Source: Cliona cf. orientalis (lineage: Eukaryota > Porifera > Demospongiae > Clionaida > Clionaidae). From it: a stretch of DNA of 64,000 nucleotides. The first letter of the stretch is position 1, and each line of letters opens with the position of its first letter. The stretch is from the NCBI GenBank assembly GCA_963930775.1, contig OZ005705.1, forward strand, positions 5,456,001 through 5,520,000, in the 5' to 3' direction. The position numbers and the translations under genes were made by a program. Shown here piece by piece: positions 1 to 16,770 of the stretch. The notes beneath the pieces are model-generated. The model had not been told where the DNA came from. It saw only the letters and a program-made list of their open reading frames with translations, and ran no database searches.

Positions 1-3000
1 TCGTCCCCACGGATGTCCAGACTCTCGGAGAGTCCTACCAAATCCCCACCAAAAGGCGCCTTTACTCAGTCTCTTCCTCCCCCCACTGCCCCGCCCACTG
101 TCCTCTCTGCTCCCATTACCTCATCAGCAGCTTCAACAAGTGCCACATCAGGAGGAGGAGGAGGAGGAGGGGGTGGGAGTGTGCGAAAACCCGTGCGACC
201 TCCCCCTCCCCCTCCCCCCTACGCCAGGACCCATGGCAGAACGGGAATGAAGGTACTGTTGATTACGTCAAAGGATGACAGCGATTCCGGAGGTGAGGAG
301 GGAAGAGAGAGTGTGTCCCCAGCTCCCAAAAGAGACGACGCAGTGACGTCTCCTCCAATCACGATGCAGGCACCGTCAACCACACCCACTATCGAAGAGG
401 AAGGGTCAGTCGAAGAAGAGGAAGGTGATCTAGAGAAAGAGAAAGAACAAAAAGAAGTGGTGGAGGATATTTCTCCAACAAAGGCTAGCCAGAGTATGGA
501 AGATTTGTTCAAAGACCTGGAGGAGTTTGACGAACTGAGTAGTCTCTCTCTCCCCAATGGTTTACACAATCTCAACAAGGGGGAGAGGGACTTTGCCACC
601 ATTCCAAGGAGTGAGCTACCCGTACGACGTGATGAAGAGGCCGTTGGGCTAACTGCTCAGTCTCCAGCAGACACACCGACTCCAGATATATGTGTGACGG
701 ATGAGAAGGGTACGTCATCTCAAACGTCAAGTCCTGAGGAACAGCCCCGCCAACAAGACGCTCCAGCAAAGCCTCCAAGGACAAAGAAGAAACAGAAACC
801 GCAGCAACAGCAGCAGCAACAGGGTGAGCCAGGGAGTGGTGGTGTTATTCCTCCTCCTTCCTCTGTCGAGAAGCCGGTATCACCAGTACCTCCTTCCGCC
901 AAGCCTCAGGTGGCGGCAACAAAGCCATTTCATGCCCCTCCTCCCCCTCCTTCTAAGCCACCCCAGACTATGATCCCGGCTGCTAAACCCCAGCCACCTC
1001 CATCCAAACCCCAGCTACCACCTCCCATTACCAAGCCAACAACCCAGAATGGATTGAAAGACGAGGTGCCTCCTTCTGCTTCGTCATCAACTGCTAAGGA
1101 GATTGGTACCTCAAACACAGTCCCCAAAGCTCCCCCTAGGAGAAGGTCGAAGAAAATGACAGAAAGAATGGCCATGTATGAAAAGAAGGATGAGAGCCTG
1201 CCAATGCCGGGCAACGTGAGCTCCAAGTCAGGAAAGACTTCTCCCGTTCCACCATCCAAGCCTAAATTCTTGAAGAAGACTCACCTTGAGTCGCTGGATA
1301 GGCCAGCGTGCTCCAGTGCTCCTGTGTCTAGAACTGCCTCACCGGATGATCGCCACGGCCTTGCTGCTGCAAGGGGAAAGGATGCTTCAAACTCCAGTGA
1401 GAATATCGGCCCAGATATGAACCCCAATAGGTCTCCCGTCGTGATGAGAAGAGCTGGAGATGTGGGCTCCAGGAGAGATCCCAGCTTCTCAGATGATGAC
1501 CTGGAGGATTGCACCGTAAGATGATTCCCTCCCTCTCTCTCTCTCCTTCCCTGTTTCTCTCCATTACTCTCTTTTCCTCTCTTCCTTTCCATCTCTTGAC
1601 ACATTCCTTATTCTCCCTCACTGGTAGGGTGTTGGGAAGGAGGGTGTACTGCACAAAGAAGGTGCAAAATCTTCCAATTGGAAGGCAAGATACTTCGTTC
1701 TACGGGAAACCTGCTTGGTTTACTTTGAAAGCAAACCATTGTCAAAGGTGTGTGTCCGCATGGTACATGTATATACACATGTATGATAGTTCAAGAATGA
1801 TAGTTCAGGCTCAGCCTAATACATGTACATGTAGATGGAGGCCTTCACGTTCATACTTTACTGTGTTGATAGTAGCCAAAATGTACATGTACTTAGAGCA
1901 CTACGTATACACACATTGTAAACTGAGACTGTGAATATGTTCATTAGCTACACGTGCATCATGGTAGTTATGGACCTTTTCTCTTCACCTCTCAGAGTAT
2001 GAAGGTGCTTGGTGAGATCCCGGCGTCGAGAATGCAGGGGGCGGTGATTGTCGGTGACAAGAACAACTTTCACTGCTTTGGGATCAACATGAGATACGAC
2101 ACCACTGTTGTCCTCGGCTGCAAGAAGCAGACTGTGAGTGGAGCGTATTAATTTTAGTATATATCCATAATAATTATCCACATGTACAAGTATAGGAATT
2201 AGTTTGACAACAAACTGAACTATCGGGCTGTAGTTAACGTATAATAATATTGATTTTTATGCATTTATGTTGATGTTAAATTGTTTTGTTTTACATACTT
2301 GCAGGAGATAGACGACTGGGTGAGAAGCATCAACAAGATGATCAAGGATGCCAAATCGGAAGGTAAGCGTACAGTTGATGACGACCTTTACCACATGATA
2401 CGTGGCGTGTTGACGACCTTTACCTACTTCGTTATTATCATACCTCCAGTACGAGCGAAGACGTTTGAGCCTTCCTACAACACGGCCCTCAAGTGTCTGA
2501 CTTACTTGTCAGAGGACAGACATGTGGCTGAGTCAAGAGCATTTGTCATTCTCTCTGGTAACAGAGAGAAGATCAAGGGCTGGCTGGAGTGTGTTGACAG
2601 AGGAGAGGTGCGTACTTTAGTACATGTACATGTAGGGATCACAGCAGGGAAGCTGCATGTTGAGAGTGCATGCATAACCTATCCTTGCCAATAGGAGTGA
2701 TTGCCTAGCTATAATCTGGTAAATTTTCATGTATAAAATTAATGGTACTGTGATTGACGTATATACTACAGCACCACTGATATGCTCTATGAACAGTAGT
2801 GTATGGATTGTATAGAAATGATCCCTAACCTTGCTATATTTATTTGGAGTTTCCCCCCTATTTATTGCATGTAAGCACTCTTCGATCATAAACCAGGCTG
2901 CATACCCCATACTTCTGATTATATGTAATCCCCTTCCACATGCAGGAACCTGACTTGACTGACATCCCAGACTCGGCGACGGCCGTTGGCCTGCTCAAGG

Positions 3001-3504
3001 CTCTCTTCAACCAGAGTCGGATCGGTGCTCTGGTGGAGCACGGCCTGGCCAAGGAACTCTGTGAGACGACCAAGAGCAGTGACCCCATCTCCATCCTCGG
3101 CTCCAAGATGGAGGAGCTTGCTCCAGACCTCAGGAGTCTACTCAAGGAGCTGCTAAGAGTCTTCAATAAGGTGAGTATAATATTTATAGCAGGGATTCCC
3201 CAAAACATGCAGTGCATTATTAACCTACTTTCTTGGGTTGCACAACTTGTATCCACCAAAAAGAGGCTGACAATGTTTGATCTAAAAGTGATGAACTTGA
3301 AACTGCATATTAGTAGTATTATTGGTGTCATTGATGTTCCCCCTTCCCCTTGAATAGGTGTTGGCTCACACAGACAAGAATCAGACCACAGTTCAAGATT
3401 TGAATCACAGTTTTGGTCCGTTAATTTTCGAGAAAGTAGCAATCGCCCAATCAGAATCCCTGCTAGCATACCTCATCAGCACCTGTGAATTCATCATCTC
3501 CTGA
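1..3504 (+). CDS. Proline-rich PH and RhoGAP-like protein, 5' partial
   Basis: Seven exons fit: <1-1515, 1628-1747, 1996-2133, 2305-2362, 2450-2607, 2946-3170, 3358-3504, with consistent phases and GT-AG ends. The first exon is open from base 1, so the start lies outside the window. It encodes a low-complexity Ser/Pro/Glu-rich segment with many PxxP stretches (candidate SH3 ligands). Exons 1628-2362 encode a pleckstrin-homology domain (opens KEGVLHKEG, ends in a Trp-containing helix EIDDWVRSINK). Exons 2450-3504 resemble a RhoGAP fold (FVILSGNREKIK, later LLKELLRVFNK and SFGPLIF). PH domains bind phosphoinositides; RhoGAPs speed GTP hydrolysis on Rho proteins. The position of the arginine finger (family GIFRxSG) reads VILSG, so catalysis may be lost. 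The exact orthologue is not recognised. The next gene on the same strand starts 557 bases downstream. Confidence 0.8.
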
Positions 3505-4061
3505 GAGGAACAGAAAACATTTGTCATGTGAATTGGTTTTGATGTTGGCATGGATGAATTTTTTTTCTTTTTGTGAATTTCTGTACACGTTTAATTTGTC
3601 TGTCAGTATGTTGTGATACTTTAACATACTTTGAACTTGGCCTGCAGTATGTAAGCATGGTGATTTTTTTTTTCTTTCACCTCCCATGGTAGCAAAGCAA
3701 TAATCATTATTATACTCTTGGGGGAATTATTGTAATGTTTTGTGTGATTTTGTATTCAATAGCAAGTGATTTGACGAGCACCTATTAAAAATGTACCAAG
3801 CCACTTTGATGACGTAATGTAGCGCTATAGCGTGCGCGCGCGCATGCATGAGCATCAAAAATCCCAAATGGGAAGTCATTGATCCGTCCGGTCCCAAAAG
3901 TACCGCTTCCGGTTCCACTTCGTACCCGCATGACTCAGCATCCCCCGCAAAGTACCAGGTCCTTATAAATTGCTCCTGGCTTGCGTGCGTGTGGCAGTTC
4001 TGCAGATATACCAAAACTTTTAGATAGCTATAATATATAATTTTTCAACCAATTTAATACC
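3505..4061. promoter_or_regulatory. Spacer and putative copine promoter
   Basis: No gene is visible. The stretch must hold the 3' UTR of the PH/RhoGAP-like gene and the copine promoter. A TATA-like box (TATAAAT, 3964-3970) lies about 90 bases before the copine ATG. A GC-rich self-complementary stretch (GCGCTATAGCGTGCGCGCGC, about 3822-3841) lies upstream of it. Both are sequence observations; promoter activity is inferred. Confidence 0.4.
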
Positions 4062-9291
<5,230 letters not shown>

Positions 9292-10189
9292 TTAACACCA
9301 CCGTTGTATAATTATCATTGTATATAATTATGTCATACTATTACATTATTTTTTATGGTTACATCTGTGTATGTGTAGTGTATGTGATTTGAGTTATGAT
9401 CGTAAGTAGTAACAACTAATTATTGATCTAGTCTATAGCTAGCCTTGAGCTAGCTTGTCCCCAGGCTTCCCCATCTTTTCAATGCATATGAGAACTGGGG
9501 ACCCTGCATGCAGGGGGATGCTTAGCTGGTCAGTCATGCATGATGATGTTGATTTAATAATAATATTATTAAGCTGGTCGACCTGCTTGAATTGGCTTAG
9601 CTAGTATAGGGCCTGATCATGAGAATGAGGCGAGAATAATTTAGATATTATTAGATCTACCTGAGCTATAATAATTTTGTGTGGTGCAATGCTAGGTCCA
9701 GGGACAAGTTCCACATTCCTCATATAATATAAATTTTTTCACTATGTGATGTACATGCCCCAGAATTAGGGTTTATCAACCTTGTACCAATTCATTAATA
9801 TTGTACAATCACCTCAAATTGGATATTGTGTCTTCAACCACAATTTTTCCTCCGTATCCAATAACCTCCATGCAGGTCAGTGACATGAATGCACTAATGG
9901 GTTGATCAAACAATTTATATTGATTTAATACTGTGATGTTGATATTTCCCAGTTGATACTAATTTTAGTTATGATCACTCAATTATTAGTTGTTAGCTGA
10001 CTCATGGATTACTTTTCAATAGCTAGCTACTACATGTACCACTAATAATAATTATTGGTTCATCATCTAACAGCTCTACATTGTCCTAACTGCAGCTATT
10101 TGTATATATCTAGAGTACTACATTTTAGTATCGGGCTGATTTATAGCAGCACAGCTTTAAAACTTGCATCAAAAGTCACTGAGCTAATT
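9292..10189. other. Convergent spacer between copine and MACPF-ApeC gene
   Basis: AT-rich, with no convincing coding potential. It should hold the two converging 3' UTRs. A member of the TAGCCT foldback family lies at about 9440-9500, and the palindrome AATAATAATATTATT, frequent across the window, is at about 9557. Confidence 0.6.
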
Positions 10190-12756
10190 TCAAGTCTTCT
10201 TGTAGTAGCAGAAATGTAGGTGTTGATCCACTTTGCAAGTGGTATCCGGGTATGCTCCCGAGCATGTATCACGGTTAATACCATTGTTATCGTCCCATTT
10301 TATGTCAAGCGGGGTGGAGCGCATTCCCTTAACCCTCTGACAGTGGCCACCGTAGCGATAGAGGACAAATGGCTTGTTGATTGGCAGAATCATTGGAGTG
10401 AGGTAGTTATCATCATTACGACAGCAATAATTGACGGTAGTGTCATGACCATAGCTGCCATCTGGTACTACACCCCATTTTGTATTCTTGTTGAAAAAAT
10501 CGTAATCATCCCAGTGGATGCTTCCCTTATGAAATCCACCTGGACAGCCGTCAGTCTTAGCCTTAGCGATGCAGTAGCTTCCTTTTGGCCATAGAATTGG
10601 AGGGTTGTTGTTACCTTTCGATGTCTTGACACAGTACCCGAATTTGATATTATTGCGATTGACCGTAACTGCCATCTTGGATTGAATCCCTGGACTTTTT
10701 TCATTTTTATTCCAAAGAGCATTCTCTGTATCTTGGACTGTATATCCTCCCTGCCACCCTCTTGGGCAGCCTGATGTTGTCTTCGGTAGGGCGTATGCTC
10801 CGTCTGGCCAAACTACTGAAAGCTTTATCTTTATGAGTGGATCTGCATGATTCAAGCACCGTAATATAATATTGTGGCAGCTACTTAATGTATATACACA
10901 CTAAAAGATATGGTGAGAAGTTATGGTACATAATATTATATACACCTGTGTTCTTCTTAGCATGGACATATCTGGGATATCCCTTTAGTGCTTTCATGAG
11001 ATTTTGCTGCTTCTTGTCGATATTATTCCGTCTCCATGCTCTTGTGCCTCCCCACCACATTTCATTTAGTGAGTCAGTGATTGGCCTCAAATCAAGATGA
11101 ATTGGAAGAGGTATAGCTCGGCTTCCGATAGTGAATTCCGTAACTTTCTTTCCCAAATTTGTCTTTTGATCGATGTTATTATTAATGTTTTTTATACTAA
11201 GACCAACATGTGCACTGGCTCCTCCTAGGCCCCCACCACCGGATGCTGAAAACTGATTCTGAAAAAATAATAATCAATGACTAGCTACCATAATACCTGG
11301 TAATAATTATTATGGTGCTAATAATAGATATCTATTAGCACACTAGTACATGTACCGTATTCAGAAAGAATGTTATCACCACTGCACAAAGGTGGCTAGC
11401 CTCATCCTCAGGCCTTATTCTTATGCAGCTTTCATTTTGCACACCAAAAAGCTCATGCATTTGGCAATGCATGCATGTACTAAATCAAGTTGTACAACGT
11501 CATGATTATGATAATTTAAAAGGCACCAAAAGTAATTATAAGTATAATTCCTGAAAACATTTTTAGTTTTGAGATTACATGGCCTTAGTATTTAGCTATA
11601 TATAGTATAATCCTTTATAAACTTGAAGAAAAGGCTCAACTTGCAATTATTATTGTATCACAATTTCATGAAAATTTAATACTGAGACAAACCTTCTTTT
11701 TGAGGTATTTATACACTTGTTTGTAGTTTGATGATGACCGCTGTATATGCCTTGTTCCTATATCAGCCATCATGATGATATTCTGCAACAATAAAATTTG
11801 TATCCTTCCATAGATAGAACAATAATAACAATATATACTTAGCCATACCGTTCCCCAATGCTCTATGAACTCCATATAACTTCTCTCATTGTAGTGCAGC
11901 GGCAGTAGAAACATTACTGAATTTTTAAAGCCTTTACTGAGTGTGTATCCTGGTTCTCTGGCCGCTGCATTTTCATAAAGGTAACGTACTCTACCATAGT
12001 TGCAGATCTTGCTCTTTTGAATGATTATGCGTTTCTGATCTTTAGTCTGCGATTCCACTTTTGCCATACCTTAAATTGTCAAAGCAAGTAGCCATCAATT
12101 ATTATGCGTGTCACCGACTGTGTGATCATTATTTATTTATAGGTAATAAATTTTATCGAACATACCAAGACTGAGTGAAAATGAGAATGCAGAGAAACTA
12201 CCTGCAAAAATCAATAATAGGATTATTGCTAAAATTTTGGATTATTGCATTATTATTATCATGTAGCCATACCTCCAGCAGAGACGCTTGTTCCGAGCTC
12301 TTTCATGTAGCTTTTTCGTCCGCTAAAAGCACTAACCGAGCTAGAAGATGCACAGCTTTGAACTTCATGGAACTTGATTTGATCTGGTAGTTCCATGGTT
12401 CTGCCAAGATAGAAGGCTTTGTTTCCCGTTTCATATGTGTGAGCAAATATCACACGGGTGGTTTTAATACCAGGGTCAATGCCACCAGTGTTGAAGTCAC
12501 CTTCTGGGTTTCCTTTGATGATGTTGTATCCAAGTCCAGCATAGCGTGTCACGAGAGATAGCTGATCCAACTGTGTCAAGGCGTCATACACATCTTCATC
12601 CACCAAAGTCGTATTTGGTGGAAAATGATTGGATATTTCAGCTTCCAAATGACTTAAAACGTCGTTAACATCAGTGCTTTTGTGAGAAAGAGAGCGTGCC
12701 TGAAGGACACAAGCTGTGTAGTACAGCAGCACCCAGATTAAGACACTCTGCTTCAT
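10190..12756 (-). CDS. MACPF-ApeC (apextrin-like) secreted protein
   Basis: Six exons on the minus strand: 12756-12273, 12201-12166, 12069-11849, 11782-11693, 11258-10946, 10842-10190; 598 residues in one continuous frame. Residues 1-20 form a signal peptide. A membrane-attack-complex/perforin domain follows (about 40-330): the glycine-rich strand ending SVSAGG continues through a 36-base exon, and the signature Y-x6-W-G-T is present, though its final His is Asn. The last exon encodes an apextrin C-terminal (ApeC) domain (about 390-598), beginning WPDGAYALPK, Cys-rich with repeated W-P-x-G-[AS]-Y units. MACPF domains oligomerise into pores; ApeC domains of amphioxus apextrin-like proteins bind bacterial wall components. 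A role in antibacterial defence or egg/larval secretion is inferred. The ATG at 12756 is the first in frame. Domain calls are confident; activity is not shown. Confidence 0.88.
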
Positions 12757-12828
12757 AACATGCAAACTTTGATTTATGCACTCTGAATGAAAAAGTAGCT
12801 AACATATCCTTACAGCCCTCTTTTAACT

Positions 12829-13017
12829 ACTAGTCCGTTCTTAATAATTAATTTTTTGTTAATGTCAGAGGAAACATGTAAGATGAGCATTACTAGTCCA
12901 TTCTTAATAATTAATTTTTTATTAATGTCAGAGGAAACATGTAAGATGAGCATTACTAGTCCGTTCTTAATAATTAATTTTTTGTTAATGTCAGAGGAAA
13001 CATGTAAGATGAGCATT
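12829..13017. repeat. 63-bp minisatellite, three tandem copies
   Basis: Three head-to-tail copies of a 63-base unit starting ACTAGTCC, at 12829, 12892 and 12955, differ at only a few positions. The array starts 73 bases upstream of the MACPF-ApeC ATG, so it lies in the promoter or 5' UTR. Because 63 is a multiple of three, the minus strand shows a 68-residue open frame of 21-residue repeats; I treat that as incidental. Confidence 0.9.
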
Positions 13018-13745
13018 ATAGGTATTTAATAGTAGGAAAGAATCGCACCATTAATAATGCTGTGACCAATATCAAAGTGGACCGATAGTTTCACTACCAC
13101 TTAATGAATGACAACAGTGAAAGAAATGGTTGGCCAGCCATGCACCCACCTCCTCTTCAAATAGCATTGCACTGTAGTATCTGTTAATAGCTATGCAAAT
13201 TTTGGGTCATGATCAACTCCTGCATGCTTTTAGAATACTTTAGCTAATGTTGATCCACTCTTTGAAGAATGTGCGTATTACTAAACAAACTCCTAATTAG
13301 TATCCAGTGATCTTAAACCATTCACCATCAGTGATGAGGGAAAAGGTATCAGGAAAGATCTCCATAAATAAACACCCGACATTGTATCTCGAGAATGAAA
13401 AGGCCTAGGACAATGATCACCTTTGACTATATACCAGCTCTAGTAAGTCATGCCATGGGATGCTACATTGTAGCTACTGTGCATTGCCATGATCTCATGT
13501 GACCTTTTGTGGGCAACTATGCATAATTAATGAGCTCAAAGTGAGTAACCATTATGGTGTGAATACATTTGATGCTGAAAACTTAATGTGGAGGATACTT
13601 AGTACTTTTTAATGAGTGGGGAGCACACATGGGTATAATAATTTTTTATTATAGGGAATACAAAATTTTAATGACACCACAATAGAACAATAATTACACT
13701 ATCATAATGCATAATAATTTATTCTTATTATTAAAAATAAAAAAG
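13018..13745. other. Spacer upstream of MACPF-ApeC, downstream of decarboxylase
   Basis: AT-rich and without a coding signal or clear repeat. Its right end should carry the 3' UTR of the decarboxylase gene, which is read leftward into it. Confidence 0.6.
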
Positions 13746-15401
13746 TTAGCTGAATGCACCTGGCATACGGAGATCTCCTATGAATTCATCAATTTTGGCT
13801 TTTGTTACTCCTTTTGTAATGTACATGTGGACGTACTGGTGCCACTCTCCTTCAGTGTGCAGCCAATGTCCAGACAGACAGTACTTTCTCGTAATTCTCT
13901 CGTGCGGTCGTTTGAAACATACAGCCATAGAACACGGTGAATGAATTATACGCAAATCCTGCTTTATTTCGAGCTCAAGTTCCTTCAGTTTTTGAACAGA
14001 GTAAGCTGCAATATCAAGTGCTGTGACTGCTATTTTTGCTTGCTCTTCATAGTCGTACATGCTGATGTAGGACCACAGGAGGAGCACCGAATGTCCATTT
14101 CTTGATCCACTTAATGCCATGTCTGATGAGTCAAGGTAGGTAACTGATGCACTTTCAGGTGACTGCAGCTGATACTCTGTTTTGGAAATATAGATTCCAC
14201 AAGGCCACGGAGAACCAATCCATTTATGGCCACTTGTTACGATTGAGCAGACAAAATCGAGTCGAAAATCAAACACTGGGGGTGATTTAAGTTGTGTGAG
14301 GTCATTCTCAAATGCCATTTGTAGAAATGGAGCATATGCAGCACCCAGTGCACCATCAACATGAAACCAAAATCCTTTACGAGTGATGCAGATTTTAGAA
14401 TCATTAGTGTATAATATCCGTTCATACATATTGTTCTTTTTCAGAATGGATACGAGGGCCTCACCGGCACATTTGACGTCATCGTAAGCTCCTTTGAAGG
14501 TAGTACCATAGTTGAAGATGACAATGACAGGATGACCTTTAGCCGAAAAGAAGTCAACTAGAGTCGATAATGCCTTGATATCAATAGTTCCATTACCAGC
14601 GTCACCTCCTTCACAAGGTACAGCCAGAGGCCACTCAGCCCCTAATGGGCACTGCTCAGAATACATCTTCATTCCCATTTCGTAAAAAGAAGGAACAGCC
14701 ATAGCCTCCAAGGCCTTCGCAATGGAGTAGTGCGTCTCATGCGAGTAAAATGCAACAGGGGACAGTGCATTTGGATTATCATCGGGACACTTGCACTGCT
14801 CGTAGTTATAATTCGATAATGAATGTTTCGATTTTACATTAGCACTATTCATGTATTTACCGGAGAGATAGTTACGAGCATTCCATACTGCATACAAGTT
14901 GCCTTCCGTTGATCCCATGGTCAGCGTATACCCCCAATAGCTTTCAGGATCCTTTGGATCGTGAGGCCATTTGGCGTTCCAGAGTGATGCGAAGTAATCA
15001 AGGACATTACGTTCCATCCAGTGCGTTGTCAAGCCACTGTAAGTAGCTTCAAATGGACTGCCATGGTTGTTTAAGTAAGTAGTTAGGCCAAATGGTTTCA
15101 CAGTGTCTACATGCGATAACTCATGACAGTTGCTCTGATATCCTAGTGTATCTCTCAACGTATCTTCGAAAACTTTCGTTGTTTCTATCAACGCCTCGGT
15201 ACGCTGTGTATCGCTGAAGGCGATGGAGGGAACTTGGTACCTTGAGCTAGTGATTGGCTCTTGTTTGAAATCATAGAGATTGAGAGGATCCACACTAGGA
15301 GGTGATACAAGCAGTTTTCCTTCTTTAGATGTTGCTATTGAGGATAGTGTTTCTCTCCAAGGCTTCCTTTGGGGTCCATATTCAATTTCGTCACCGTTCA
15401 T
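13746..15401 (-). CDS. PLP-dependent group II decarboxylase, intronless
   Basis: A single uninterrupted frame of 551 residues from the first ATG (15401-15399); the open frame continues about 45 bases upstream, so a short 5' exon is possible. The protein is a type-I-fold pyridoxal-phosphate enzyme of the group II decarboxylase class: it has the substrate-side block LTMGSTEGNLYAVWNARN, the cofactor aspartate in FHVDGALGAAYAPF, and the Schiff-base lysine in SGHKWIGSPWPCG. These enzymes decarboxylate amino acids such as histidine or serine. The motifs look closer to bacterial/plant histidine-serine decarboxylases than to animal aromatic amino-acid decarboxylases, but the substrate cannot be read from sequence. 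Length exceeds the roughly 380 residues of bacterial histidine decarboxylases. Lack of introns among intron-rich neighbours suggests retroposition or horizontal origin. Confidence 0.85.
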   Translation of the reverse strand: MNGDEIEYGPQRKPWRETLSSIATSKEGKLLVSPPSVDPLNLYDFKQEPITSSRYQVPSIAFSDTQRTEALIETTKVFEDTLRDTLGYQSNCHELSHVDTVKPFGLTTYLNNHGSPFEATYSGLTTHWMERNVLDYFASLWNAKWPHDPKDPESYWGYTLTMGSTEGNLYAVWNARNYLSGKYMNSANVKSKHSLSNYNYEQCKCPDDNPNALSPVAFYSHETHYSIAKALEAMAVPSFYEMGMKMYSEQCPLGAEWPLAVPCEGGDAGNGTIDIKALSTLVDFFSAKGHPVIVIFNYGTTFKGAYDDVKCAGEALVSILKKNNMYERILYTNDSKICITRKGFWFHVDGALGAAYAPFLQMAFENDLTQLKSPPVFDFRLDFVCSIVTSGHKWIGSPWPCGIYISKTEYQLQSPESASVTYLDSSDMALSGSRNGHSVLLLWSYISMYDYEEQAKIAVTALDIAAYSVQKLKELELEIKQDLRIIHSPCSMAVCFKRPHERITRKYCLSGHWLHTEGEWHQYVHMYITKGVTKAKIDEFIGDLRMPGAFS

Positions 15402-15701
15402 TTCGTTAGCTTGCCTGCCGTGCCCTAGTTTCTCTGTAGTCAACAAAGGAACTGAGATGAACCGAATATTAGACTAGTAGTATACCCGCAAAAAAATAGT
15501 ATCTGGTACATGTATTAAACTGAGACTAGACCTACCAGGTACTCACTACGAGTCACGGGTGTGGGGGGAGGGGGGGTTCAATCGAACCCCCATTGGGTTA
15601 TGCTATTCCAGATAATGGGCATATTATACACCCCTGTGGAGGAAAAGATTTGCATTTTCTACCCTAAATACTACTTAAATTTGTAAAATCATCATCGATA
15701 C

Positions 15702-15979
15702 TACCGTACTTACTGTAATTTAGGCACCACTGTAATATAAGCGCCGTCTGGCCATTTATAGTATATTTTCCTTCTAAATATAGCGCCAAACGTCGATGGA
15801 AATATTTTGAGGTGGCGGTTAGTAATTACAATGCGGTACCATGAACCACACGCCACTGTTATTACTAAGCGCCACTCTAATATAAGTGCCATTCGCCATC
15901 GAAGCGAGTTTTTAATGCTTAAATGTAAGCGCCAAGCAAGGTCGGAATTAATTTTCCTGGCGCTTAAATAAGTACGGTA
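15702..15979. mobile_element. MITE-like foldback with TACCGTA ends
   Basis: The 278-base segment starts TACCGTACTTA and ends TAAGTACGGTA. Left and right ends match as inverted repeats for about 25 bases with mismatches. Inside, the block TAAGCGCCA or close variants recurs four times in both orientations. There is no coding capacity. The same TACCGTA end motif marks the foldbacks at 38061-38236 and 39793-39854. Confidence 0.75.
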
Positions 15980-16388
15980 ATCAAAATCCCTATAAAACTG
16001 ACAATAATTCCTCTACACCCAGGATGAGCTACCCCATCAATACTTGTTATTCGCTGCCATGTCCCCTCAGTACTTCATTACTATCCACAATGGTGCCTAC
16101 AATACTTCATTAAAATCCATAAAAATACCATCGATACTTCATTAAATCACCTCAAAATTAACCCTTCTAATCAACCTTCCTCCACAGGGGTGTATCCTTA
16201 TTAACTGGAATAGCCCATTTTGACGGCCTGTGTATTAATAGTTATCACTTACTTTAGTTCTGTGGCATAAAGGATAAAGTCACTAGTTCATAATTCATTT
16301 CCAAACTTGTATATATTGCACACCAGATAACGACCACTACCGTGCATTTTGCAGCCATATAAAACAACTCCATGTATAGCAAGTCAGG

Positions 16389-16770
16389 CTCACTTTTTTC
16401 ACTCGATCCGAAGAACGGAAGTACAAGGTCACGTATTTTGACGTATGTATGAATATTTTGTTATTGGGGCGTGGCCCGTCGCGATCGCTGGGTCATGGAC
16501 AATAAGGGTTGGAGGGGGGGGGGGGGTGGGTGGCGGTTGGGGGATGAGTTGCCAATGGTTAGCAGGGTTAATCTCTGGGAGTTGTGTTTAAAATAGATGA
16601 AATTAAGACTGCCAGCAGCGACAACAGTGGTGGCCTAGTGGTTGGGTTCTTGCATGTGTGTGGAACCATAGCAGCGGGTTCAAACCTCGCTTTCGACTTT
16701 GATTTTTTTTCTTCACGAATTTTTTCTAAGTCCTGCACTTCCGTTCTTCGGATCGAGTGAAAGAAGTGAG
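16389..16770. mobile_element. Inverted-repeat element with tRNA-like core
   Basis: The 382-base segment is bounded by terminal inverted repeats of about 36 bases (left CTCACTTTTTTCACTCGATC, continuing CGAAGAACGGAAGT; right is its near-complement). It holds a poly-G stretch and, near the right end, a tRNA-like promoter (16627-16697). No protein frame is present, so mobility would depend on another element. Confidence 0.75.
16627..16697 (+). other. tRNA-derived Pol III promoter (SINE-like)
   Basis: TGGCCTAGTGG at 16631-16641 is a full match to the A-box of tRNA genes, and GGGTTCAAACC at 16676-16686 resembles the B-box, 34 bases away as in tRNAs. GCGGG/CTCGC around the B-box loop can form a five-pair T stem with one wobble. 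No acceptor stem closes the structure, so I call it tRNA-derived rather than a functional tRNA gene. Confidence 0.6.

Noticed and set aside
1509..1934. 141-residue plus-strand open frame
   Set aside because: It reads through the intron after exon 1 and the PH exon in the wrong frame; the PH exon in its proper frame gives a recognisable domain.
12810..13016. Minus-strand open frame encoding three 21-residue repeats
   Set aside because: It is exactly the 63-bp minisatellite; the frame is open only because the unit is a multiple of three without stops.
12829..13017. CRISPR-like array
   Set aside because: The units are contiguous copies with no unique spacers, and the genome is eukaryotic.
16627..16697. 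Functional tRNA gene
   Set aside because: No acceptor stem or proper anticodon arm can be drawn; only the internal promoter boxes are tRNA-like.
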